The position numbers were made by a program, and so were the translations under genes. 51,468 nucleotides of DNA from Bacillota bacterium. GTDB taxonomy: Bacteria > Bacillota > Bacilli > Bacillales > Cytobacillaceae. The stretch spans positions 1-51,468 of the forward strand of contig JAUZPL010000026.1 in NCBI GenBank assembly GCA_030705955.1, written 5' to 3'. The notes under the pieces were generated by a model. The model did not search any database. It had not been told where the DNA came from and was given only the letters and a program-made list of their open reading frames with translations. Of the stretch, positions 44,789 through 51,468 are shown piece by piece. Each line of letters starts with the position of its first letter. Position 1 is the first letter of the stretch.

Positions 44789-46774
44789 TTAATTTATATA
44801 CTCAACAAACCAGTTCTTTATATAGTTTAGACGGGATATTCGAAGAGTTGGCCTACCGCTTCGGGATAATTCATGATTTTCTTCAGGGAAGCGAACAAAT
44901 TTTGTTTCTTTCCCTAGTCTTTTTAATGCAATAAACAATTGCTCCGCTTGCTCGATCGGACAGCGATAATCCTTTTCGCTATGTAATATTAATAGTGGTG
45001 TTTCTACGTCGTCAACATATGCGAGCGGAGAATGCTTCCATAGTTTTTGAATATCCTGTAGATCTGATTCAATTTGCCATTCAGTAAAATAATATCCAAT
45101 ATCACTTACCCCATAGAAGCTAATCCAGTTTGAAATAGACCGCTGTGTAACGGCAGCTTTAAAACGGTTGGTGTGTCCAACAATCCAGTTTGTCATAAAC
45201 CCACCATAACTGCCACCGGTTACTCCCAGCTTTTCTTTGTCAATAAAATCAAAATTGTCTAGTACATAATCCACAGCATCCATTAAATCTTGGTAATCTC
45301 CACCACCATAATCCCCTCTAACCGCATTGACAAATTCCTGACCATAGCCGTGACTACCTCTTGGATTGATATACAATACAGCATATCCTTCTCCAGCTAA
45401 AATTTGAAATTCATTCATAAAGGAATTTCCGTACATCATGTGTGGTCCGCCATGTATTTCAAAGATTAATGGGTATTTTTTACCCTTTTCAAATCCAACT
45501 GGCTTCATTAACCATCCATGAATGTCCTTGTCATTGGCTCCTTTAAATAAAATTGCCTCTGGTTCTGATAATGAAATTCCTTGTAAATGCTTCTGGTTTA
45601 CATTTGTTAATCTTTGTAATTCTCCATCCTGAAGTGACAATAAATAAAAATCGCCTATTTCAGTTGGTTTACTAATAGCTACAATAGCTCCTTTTCTATC
45701 TTTATCAAAACTCAAACCATACACATGCTGGTCCCCACTTAAAATAGCCTTTACTTCTCCAATTAAATTACTATAGTAAACGGAGGTATTTCCTTTCTCA
45801 GTAGCTAGAAAATAAAGACCACTGCTTGTTTCGTTCCAAACAACTCCGGGTGTTACCACTCCCTGTTGGAAGTCACCGATTAAAAGGTCACCTACAGGTG
45901 TGTCCCATTGTTTAGTGATACATGTTATTTTTTTCGTTTCAAATTCATAGAGCCAGATTTTTGCTAAGGTTGCATTGTAATATTCATGTTCATGTCCAAT
46001 CATCCCTAGATGCTTACCATCAGGCGACCATGTCACATCACCAAAATAACCTAATTCCGTTAAACGAGATAACGTTTTTGTTTTAACCTCTAAAAGGAAT
46101 ACATCTTGGAAAAAGGTTTCATCCGTATTTTCCTCTAAATTTGCACCAATTGCCAAACGTTCCCCATCAGGCGACCAGCAGTGAAGATGGTAATCATGAT
46201 TTCCCTCAGTCAGCTGTTCTACTTCTCCATTTTCTAAATTCACAACACCAACCTGATTATATGTGCCTTTCCAAAATCCTACTGAATTCATTTTATATTT
46301 CATTTTTGTCACTTCAAGCGGAACAAGCTTATCATCCTTTTCATCTTCTACATTTTCTGATAAAGCTTTTCCCATTTTTAATGATGTATGAAAGGCTATT
46401 TTTTTGCTATCCGGTGACCATAAAGGGTTTGTAGCACCACAATCAAGAAATGTAACCTGTTTTGCTTCCCCACCTTTAAGGCTTAAAATATAAATTTGAC
46501 TTTTTCCGCTTCTATTTGATTCAAATGCGACACTGTTTCCATCCGGAGCAAAGCGTGGAGAATGGTTTTTCCCCTTTCCAAAAGTCCATTGAACAGGATG
46601 GTTACCCTTTTTAATCTCCGAAAAAAATAAATGAGAATGGTACTCGTCTGATTCTTTGTCTATCTCTGTTTGCACAAATACAAATGTAGTCCCATCCGGA
46701 GAGAGCTGTGGATCAGCGATAGATTTTAATTCATATAAGTCCTCAGCTTTTAAAACTTTATTTTCCTCCAACAA
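44789..46774 (-). CDS. S9 family prolyl-oligopeptidase-type peptidase
   Basis: A 661-residue protein with an N-terminal beta-propeller containing repeated SPDG/SPDSKK blades (residues about 20-390) and a C-terminal alpha/beta hydrolase. The catalytic triad is Ser in VTGGSYGGFMTNW, Asp in HSEKDYRCP and His in EENHELSRSG. There is no signal peptide, so it is cytoplasmic; it resembles YuxL/acylaminoacyl peptidases. A TTG start at 46774 with GGGTGGGA upstream is the best available. Confidence 0.9.
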   Translation of the reverse strand: MLEENKVLKAEDLYELKSIADPQLSPDGTTFVFVQTEIDKESDEYHSHLFFSEIKKGNHPVQWTFGKGKNHSPRFAPDGNSVAFESNRSGKSQIYILSLKGGEAKQVTFLDCGATNPLWSPDSKKIAFHTSLKMGKALSENVEDEKDDKLVPLEVTKMKYKMNSVGFWKGTYNQVGVVNLENGEVEQLTEGNHDYHLHCWSPDGERLAIGANLEENTDETFFQDVFLLEVKTKTLSRLTELGYFGDVTWSPDGKHLGMIGHEHEYYNATLAKIWLYEFETKKITCITKQWDTPVGDLLIGDFQQGVVTPGVVWNETSSGLYFLATEKGNTSVYYSNLIGEVKAILSGDQHVYGLSFDKDRKGAIVAISKPTEIGDFYLLSLQDGELQRLTNVNQKHLQGISLSEPEAILFKGANDKDIHGWLMKPVGFEKGKKYPLIFEIHGGPHMMYGNSFMNEFQILAGEGYAVLYINPRGSHGYGQEFVNAVRGDYGGGDYQDLMDAVDYVLDNFDFIDKEKLGVTGGSYGGFMTNWIVGHTNRFKAAVTQRSISNWISFYGVSDIGYYFTEWQIESDLQDIQKLWKHSPLAYVDDVETPLLILHSEKDYRCPIEQAEQLFIALKRLGKETKFVRFPEENHELSRSGRPTLRISRLNYIKNWFVEYIN

Positions 46775-46946
46775 AATCCCACCCTCAATATTTTAGTATT
46801 ATTTTTATTTCGACAATAGAAATAATTTTCCTTCTTAAAACTTGCCTTTTCTTCTTTTTTTGTTGGGGTTGAAAATAAGAATTGTTTTATGTATGATAAT
46901 TACGAACGCGTGTTCTTTTTTTAAAAGAGAGGAGGCTGTGGGAAAA

Positions 46947-47321
46947 ATGACAAGAATTCCAGAAGAGGATCGAGATATGATGGAGAAAGCCATTTATCTG
47001 CCAATGGTATTAATTGTGTTAAACCGCGATTTACAAGTTGTTGAAAAAAGCCCTTTTAAGTTAAAAAAGCCTTATTTAGAATTAATTGAGGAAACAATGA
47101 AGGAGATACAAAGGGAATTAGCTGCTGTGAAGAAATATATGAAAACCAACAAACTTCAAGTCACTGAAACCAAACGGGATGATGCTTTTACGATGTACAT
47201 GTTTTTATATAAGGGGTATGAAGAGTACCATAATTACTTTAACCCACGAATTCGAAACAAGGTTCAAGAGCTTATGGAGTATTACTTTTCAAAAAGACAT
47301 CCATCCCGTAAAGAAAACTAG
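46947..47321 (+). CDS. YhjD-like protein
   Basis: A 124-residue, charged, helical protein beginning MTRIPEEDRDMMEKAIYLPMVL and ending near FNPRIRNKVQELMEYY. It resembles B. subtilis YhjD, which is also close to comK and sipV. The function is unknown. ATG 46947 follows GAGGAGG by about 11 nt; longer frames upstream have no site. Confidence 0.72.
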   Translation: MTRIPEEDRDMMEKAIYLPMVLIVLNRDLQVVEKSPFKLKKPYLELIEETMKEIQRELAAVKKYMKTNKLQVTETKRDDAFTMYMFLYKGYEEYHNYFNPRIRNKVQELMEYYFSKRHPSRKEN

Positions 47322-47339
47322 CTGTGCCAGTATGCCACT

Positions 47340-47888
47340 TTACCTGTATTCCCGTCTTTTCTCAGATGCTTCCAAAAATTTAGATCCATTCATAAAATAA
47401 AATGATTTCCTTTCAGTTTGTCCAATTCTTTGCATGAGCTTTGTTCTTAATAAAGATGTTCTTAATAGTTGATTTTCAAATGAGCTATATGAAATTGGTA
47501 AAATAAAAGATTGTTTACTTTGAAAAGTTACTTCTGTTTCAATAGGAGATACTCGCTTATAATTCAATACATGTTCATGGGAAATCCATATGCATTCTAA
47601 TCTACTTGGTGATGTAGTAGGGAAGAAATAAATAAAGCTTGTCGGATCAATTACAATAGGTGATTTATGTGTGATCCCAATAAGTTGTTTAGTTCCATCT
47701 TTTCTACCATCAAAACTACTTGAAAAATATTCGCAGCTTTTTTTAATAATGTCAATTGGCTTTAGTGGTAAAGTAAATTCATCCTCTATTTCATATACCT
47801 GAGAATAAATCTTACCCCCATACTCCACCGGGCGAATAAACATTGTATATGGATTTATTTCATAATCTTCATATTGCTCCTGTTCCAC
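47340..47888 (-). CDS. comK: Competence transcription factor ComK
   Basis: A 182-residue protein matching ComK in length and motifs: YEINPYTMFI, SCEYFSSSFDGRKDGTKQLIGITHKSPI, FFPTTSPSRLECIWISH and LPISYSSFENQLLRT. ComK activates DNA-uptake genes by binding AT-boxes. The start is GTG 47888, with AAGGAG 8 nt upstream; TATAAT at 47923-47918 may be its -10. Its partner yhzC is divergent, as in B. subtilis. Confidence 0.92.
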   Translation of the reverse strand: MEQEQYEDYEINPYTMFIRPVEYGGKIYSQVYEIEDEFTLPLKPIDIIKKSCEYFSSSFDGRKDGTKQLIGITHKSPIVIDPTSFIYFFPTTSPSRLECIWISHEHVLNYKRVSPIETEVTFQSKQSFILPISYSSFENQLLRTSLLRTKLMQRIGQTERKSFYFMNGSKFLEASEKRREYR

Positions 47889-47993
47889 ATTATCATCTCC
47901 TTATAATCATTTGGTTAATTATATCCTATTTACCCACTTTTTACCATAGAAATATTAATTATTTATTTTTTTCAGAAAATTTTAAAAAATCAA

Positions 47994-48022
47994 TTGATTT
48001 ATTTTTAAAAACTCCATATAAT
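47994..48022 (+). promoter_or_regulatory. Sigma-A promoter of yhzC
   Basis: TTGATT, 17 nt, TATAAT. The -35 lies in a 14-bp palindrome AAATCAATTGATTT (47987-48000) between divergent comK and yhzC, within A/T tracts. I did not find a clean AAAA-N5-TTTT ComK box. Confidence 0.6.
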
Positions 48023-48048
48023 AGTAAAAAGCATCAGGGGTGATTTCT

Positions 48049-48282
48049 ATGAATGAAAAGTCATACACTGAACTAATGAAACTTAGTGCAATGAATCGTA
48101 CCCAAGGAAAAGAATTTGTCCGTGATTTATACATTGAAATGCTTTTGGCTGAAATTCAACTGGCAACAGAGAAGGAAAAGCTGCAAAAGGAAATTGATGA
48201 GGCCATTGACAGAAGAGATAAGGAAATGTTTTTACACTTATCTAAAAAGTTATTAGATCTATCAAAACGATATGGGACATAA
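48049..48282 (+). CDS. yhzC: IDEAL domain protein YhzC
   Basis: A 77-residue helical protein with an IDEAL-type motif (EIDEAIDRRDKEMFLHLSKKLLDL) near its C-terminus. The function is unknown. The start is ATG 48049, behind AGGGGTGA. It neighbours comK, as in B. subtilis. Confidence 0.85.
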   Translation: MNEKSYTELMKLSAMNRTQGKEFVRDLYIEMLLAEIQLATEKEKLQKEIDEAIDRRDKEMFLHLSKKLLDLSKRYGT

Positions 48283-48297
48283 ATAATATCCATTCTT

Positions 48298-48327
48298 GCC
48301 GTCTACTATGACGGCTTTTTATTTTTT
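48298..48327 (+). terminator. Terminator after yhzC
   Basis: GCCGTC/GACGGC stem followed by TTTTTATTTTTT. Confidence 0.8.
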
Positions 48328-48394
48328 CTATTTTTCACGCCCTCTCCACCTGTAAGAGATAGTCATACACTATGACAAAAGGGGGTGATTCCTT

Positions 48395-48733
48395 TTGCAT
48401 ACAATCAATTGGCTTGGCTTATTTGTTGTTATATTCGCCTCATTCCGCATTACACATTTAATTGTATTCGATGAAATCGCAGCTTTTATTAGAAAGCCAT
48501 TTTTAGAAATTGTCACTCAGAAAGACTCAAATGGAGAAGAAGAAAGCGTTCTACATCCTAAAGGAAAAGGCTTGCGTCATTTTATTGGGAAGCTGCTAAG
48601 CTGCTACTGGTGTACTGGATTTTGGTGTTCCGTTGCAGTCGTTTTAATTTATTTATATGTGCCTGTCATGTTCCCTATCCTCCTTATTTTCGCGGTAGCG
48701 GGAGCGTCTTCTATGATTGAGTCCAAAATTTGA
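48395..48733 (+). CDS. DUF1360 membrane protein
   Basis: A 112-residue protein with hydrophobic segments at the N- and C-termini and the conserved centre LLSCYWCTGFWCS. DUF1360 proteins in Bacillus are often sporulation-associated; the role is unknown. TTG start with GGGGGTGA upstream. Confidence 0.8.
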   Translation: MHTINWLGLFVVIFASFRITHLIVFDEIAAFIRKPFLEIVTQKDSNGEEESVLHPKGKGLRHFIGKLLSCYWCTGFWCSVAVVLIYLYVPVMFPILLIFAVAGASSMIESKI

Positions 48734-48767
48734 AAAAATGTTCGGCTATTTTTGCCGAACATTTTTT
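48733..48767. terminator. Bidirectional terminator
   Basis: A 14-bp stem AAAAAATGTTCGGC/GCCGAACATTTTTT between the DUF1360 gene and the convergent M48 protease gene. Confidence 0.88.
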
Positions 48768-48776
48768 AGTATGCCA

Positions 48777-50057
48777 TTATTTTTTTATTTCATTTCTGTG
48801 TTTTACCTCCCACTCCTCAAGTCGGGAAATGCGTTCTAACATGGTAGGATGATCATACCGAAAAATCTTTACTAATAACGGTGGGTTTACTTGGCTTAAT
48901 CCTGAACGGGTGAGCTCTTGGAAGGACGTTATAGCCGCTTCAGGATTTTTTGTCATATTAATCGCGTACCGATCTGCCCTTGTCTCTTCATAGCGTGATG
49001 CTAAATTTGTAAATGGACTTACAGCAAACATTAAAATTGAAATAATCAAGAAAAGTAACGGCACTGAGCAGATATCCTTCATATCTGAAACTTTTAATAC
49101 TTTTCCCCAACGTTTAATCATCCAAACCATTATTTTTGATATGAGATAAAAGCCTAAGAGTGAGAGCAGCAAATACCCTGCAATCCCAAAATAAATATGT
49201 TTTTCCACATAGTGACACATTTCATGTGCCATTATGAATAGAATTTGTTTTTGTGAAAGTTTGTTTAATGTTGTATCCCACAGAACAATTCTTGCATTTG
49301 AACCAATTCCAGTCACATAGGCATTTAGAGAATTTGTTTTTGCAGACATATCAACTTCAAACACATGCTTAGCAGGAATATGTGCCTTATTAGCCATAGT
49401 TAAAATTTTAGTTTCTAATTGCTTATTTTTAAGTTGATAAAAATGATTATATAAAGGATCAATGACAACTGGCTGTAAAAATGTAATAAATATGGTGAAA
49501 GGGATAGATAAAAGCCAGGCATACAGCCACCAGCGTTTTGTGCTTTTTTTCATTAACCAATATAAAACAGCAACAATAATAAACATCGTTATGTAATTAA
49601 GCCAAAAATCAATAAGTTCATCCTTCATCCAAGATGGAAAGGTTTGTGTAGAAATATTGTATCTTTTGGATAACGAATAACTAATGTAATTTAATGGAAA
49701 GGTTGCCAAAAAGGCGAAGAAAGAAAGCCAAATTAAATAGATAGCCGTTTGAATCATTTTATACTTTGAAGAGCTTTCTGCCCATCGTTTAAATGCCTTT
49801 GAAAGCCCTAATAATAGGATTAGAAAATAAAAGAGCCATTCAAGTGGAGTGGAAAGGAAAAACAATAGGTTTCTAATTTTTGAATATTCTTCACTGAGCA
49901 TAAGCTCCCTTCCGTTTAAAAATGTGGCAGGGTCTGCTTGTGTTCCTTGATATTCAAATGGCAGCTTTACATTTGCAAAGTAAAAAAGATACCAATAAAA
50001 AAATAACCCATATAAGACATAGGCCAAAACAGCATAAACTCCCATTTTTCGAGCCAT
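48777..50057 (-). CDS. M48 family metalloprotease (STE24-like, YhfN type)
   Basis: A 426-residue membrane protease with about seven helices, the zinc motif HEMCH (HExxH) and a downstream Glu ligand region (SRYEETRADRYA). It resembles CAAX prenyl protease 1/YhfN. Possible roles are membrane-protein quality control or peptide processing. AAGGAGG before the ATG. Confidence 0.9.
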   Translation of the reverse strand: MARKMGVYAVLAYVLYGLFFYWYLFYFANVKLPFEYQGTQADPATFLNGRELMLSEEYSKIRNLLFFLSTPLEWLFYFLILLLGLSKAFKRWAESSSKYKMIQTAIYLIWLSFFAFLATFPLNYISYSLSKRYNISTQTFPSWMKDELIDFWLNYITMFIIVAVLYWLMKKSTKRWWLYAWLLSIPFTIFITFLQPVVIDPLYNHFYQLKNKQLETKILTMANKAHIPAKHVFEVDMSAKTNSLNAYVTGIGSNARIVLWDTTLNKLSQKQILFIMAHEMCHYVEKHIYFGIAGYLLLSLLGFYLISKIMVWMIKRWGKVLKVSDMKDICSVPLLFLIISILMFAVSPFTNLASRYEETRADRYAINMTKNPEAAITSFQELTRSGLSQVNPPLLVKIFRYDHPTMLERISRLEEWEVKHRNEIKK

Positions 50058-50147
50058 CGATTGTCCTCCTTTTTGTACAGCCTATCTATACTTAGTTTAG
50101 ATCAAATGTAATTATTTAGAACCAAAAAAGTAAAATGGTAAAAGAAA

Positions 50148-50168
50148 AAGCCGGTTGTCACCCGACTT
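50148..50168 (-). terminator. Terminator after azlD
   Basis: On the minus strand AAGTCGG/CCGGCTT (one G-T pair) is followed by TTTTTC. Confidence 0.65.
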
Positions 50169-50472
50169 ATATCAGATAGGAGTATGCGGCAAGAACCAAA
50201 ATAGATCCAAGAACGACGATGATGACATTGGCTCCTAAAAAGGCCATAACAAAAGCAACAGCTGCTCCAAGTAACCCAAACCAAATATCCTTTTGGATCA
50301 GAAGAATTCCTGGAAAAATCAAAGCACCAAGTATAGCATATGGAACATTTTTTAAAATACCCTGTAAAAAAGAAGGAAGTTCCTTTTCTTTAAATAAAAC
50401 AAATGGCAGCATCCTTGGAGCATAAGTAACAAACCCCATACCAACGATCATCCAAATAATTTCATGCTTCAT
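50167..50472 (-). CDS. azlD: AzlD-family branched-chain amino acid transport protein
   Basis: A 101-residue protein with four membrane helices and the family segment TYAPRMLPFVLF. It is the small subunit partner of AzlC in exporting branched-chain amino acids. Its start overlaps the azlC end by 11 bp. Confidence 0.9.
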   Translation of the reverse strand: MKHEIIWMIVGMGFVTYAPRMLPFVLFKEKELPSFLQGILKNVPYAILGALIFPGILLIQKDIWFGLLGAAVAFVMAFLGANVIIVVLGSILVLAAYSYLI

Positions 50473-51193
50473 CGCGAATCCCTCTTTGCCTCTTCTTTAA
50501 ACCTTCTGCAGACTCCACAATAACTGCCGAAAGAATAGTTGCAGTTACAATAGCCCACCCAGGTGATAATAATTTTCCAAATGTAAAAATCGAATTAAAT
50601 AGTGCCGAAAGTGAGGCTAAAAAGACAACTTTCATACTCTTTTTCATTGAAGGAACAAGTAAGCCTATAAACATTGCATATAGTGCAACACCCATACTCT
50701 CCTGTAAGGTTTTTGGGAGACTGGCACCTATTAAAAATCCTACTCCTGAAAAAAGTACCCAACTTGAATAAGAAACAGTAATTAATCCAAACATAAAGCC
50801 AGTCGTAACCGTTCCCTCTTGTGTTGCAGCAACTGAAAAGGTTTCATCCGTAATGCCAAATGAATATAGCAGTTTTTTAACTAGGCTATCCTCCTCAACC
50901 TTTTCATTTAATGCAGTTGCCATAAGAAAATGACGTATATTTACAATAAATGTTGTTAAAATAATTTCTAATGTTCCCGTTCCAAAAGCAATTAAGCTAA
51001 GTGATATGTATTGTGATGCCCCCGCAAAAACCGCGAGACTCATAAAAACTGTTTCATATAAAGTAAGTCCAGAAGTTTTAGCAAGCAGCCCAAAGGTCAA
51101 TGCAATTGGAAAATAGCCAACTCCAATGCTAGTTCCTGCCTGAAAGCCTTTTTTATATTCATTTGTTTCCTTAGTTAAAGCAACAACTGCCAT
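50462..51193 (-). CDS. azlC: AzlC-family branched-chain amino acid exporter
   Basis: A 243-residue membrane protein with the AzlC motifs GVGYFPIALTFGLLAK, FAGASQYISL and NIRHFLMATAL. It is predicted to export branched-chain amino acids with AzlD. ATG 51193 follows GGGGAGG; the frame extends to 51244 without a ribosome site. No local regulator (AzlB/Lrp) is present. Confidence 0.92.
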   Translation of the reverse strand: MAVVALTKETNEYKKGFQAGTSIGVGYFPIALTFGLLAKTSGLTLYETVFMSLAVFAGASQYISLSLIAFGTGTLEIILTTFIVNIRHFLMATALNEKVEEDSLVKKLLYSFGITDETFSVAATQEGTVTTGFMFGLITVSYSSWVLFSGVGFLIGASLPKTLQESMGVALYAMFIGLLVPSMKKSMKVVFLASLSALFNSIFTFGKLLSPGWAIVTATILSAVIVESAEGLKKRQRGIRDEA

Positions 51194-51300
51194 GCCAATC
51201 CTCCCCGTTCCCTTTGATAGCTTATTAAAAATACATTTTAGCAAATTTTCTATTATTTTAAAATACTAAAATATAAATAAGGAAAGCAATAAAAATGAAA

Positions 51301-51370
51301 TAACATGGCATTAGCCATGTTATTTCCCAGATTGTCGAGAAAGGGGTATTTTTTCTCGGCAATCTTTTTT
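51301..51370. terminator. Tandem terminator hairpins
   Basis: The first stem is TAACATGGC/GCCATGTTA (51301-51322). The second is AGATTGTCGAGAAA/TTTCTCGGCAATCT (51329-51365), followed by T6. They probably end a plus-strand or convergent unit to the right of the window. Confidence 0.6.
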
Positions 51371-51408
51371 ATTTTGGACAAAAAAGGCAAAACTTCATAA
51401 ACGGGCAA

Positions 51409-51468
51409 GTTGATTTCCGCTCCAGACGCTCGCTTTCCGCGGGCGGAACGGGAGCCTCCTCGTCGCTA
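51409..51468. repeat. GC-rich dispersed-repeat fragment at the right edge
   Basis: A sudden GC-rich tract that includes TTTCCGCTCCAGACGCTCGC and TTTCCGCGGGCGG and ends GAGCCTCCTCGTCGCTA. It looks like a repeat seen many times in intergenic regions of Bacillaceae genomes. It is cut by the window edge. Confidence 0.55.

Noticed and set aside
1-51468. CRISPR arrays, tRNA and rRNA genes
   Set aside because: No regularly spaced repeats and no recognisable tRNA or rRNA sequences were seen on reading either strand; no search tool was available.

Overview
The window is a low-GC chromosomal segment of a Bacillaceae bacterium, probably an endospore-forming facultative anaerobe of the Neobacillus/Bacillus kind. 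The supporting evidence is a complete gerP spore-coat operon, comK, blocks of genes matching the Bacillus subtilis yit region (yitW-yitV-yitU ... yizC ... yitT-yitS ... yitL ... yajQ) and yis region (yisK-yisL-yisN-asnO), and an Fnr with the Bacillus-type C-terminal cysteine cluster. No rRNA, tRNA or CRISPR array was seen. Many start codons were moved from the longest ORF to the codon that has a Shine-Dalgarno sequence at normal spacing.

Layout. 1-1936 (minus): degenerate mobile DNA. It looks like a group II intron whose reverse-transcriptase gene is frameshifted and split at its YADD motif by the 5' end of a second group II intron (a twintron-like nest), running off the left edge. 2339-10902: an anaerobic/molybdenum island with ywiC, a broken NERD-nuclease gene, mobB, moeA, the Fe-S repair gene ric, moaA, fnr, a radical SAM/SPASM gene and yitW. 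Four promoters here (ywiC, ric, moaA, radical SAM) each carry a TGTGA-N6-TCACA-like Fnr box centred about 41.5 bp upstream of the start point predicted from a -10 hexamer, so the encoded Fnr probably runs a local regulon. 10922-18106: housekeeping yit-type genes, small proteins, cvfB, yajQ and a stress-type dehydrogenase. 18327-22469: a tungsten/molybdenum enzyme cluster made of moaD, a separate MoaD-related C-terminal-domain gene, a cupin, an aldehyde:ferredoxin oxidoreductase and moeB. Together with moaA, moeA and mobB this gives much of the pterin cofactor pathway.

22493-26596: asnO, yisN, yisL, yisK. 26670-34027 (minus): a complete Tad/Flp pilus operon (flp, tadV, tadE, tadG-like, cpaB, tadZ, tadA, tadB, tadC), preceded by a DUF192 gene. 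Its leader carries a clear cyclic di-GMP-I (GEMM) riboswitch followed by an intrinsic terminator, so this pilus is probably controlled directly by c-di-GMP. 34440-36418 (plus): gerPA-F behind a sigma-K-like promoter. 36593-43829: addA and addB. 44061-48733: type I signal peptidase, S9 peptidase, yhjD-like gene, comK, yhzC and a DUF1360 protein. 48777-51193: M48 protease and the azlCD exporter pair. The right edge enters a GC-rich element resembling a dispersed Bacillaceae repeat.

The main points for follow-up are the nested introns, the c-di-GMP riboswitch on the Tad operon, the Fnr boxes around an uncharacterised radical SAM gene, and the AOR cluster with its split MoaD-related protein.
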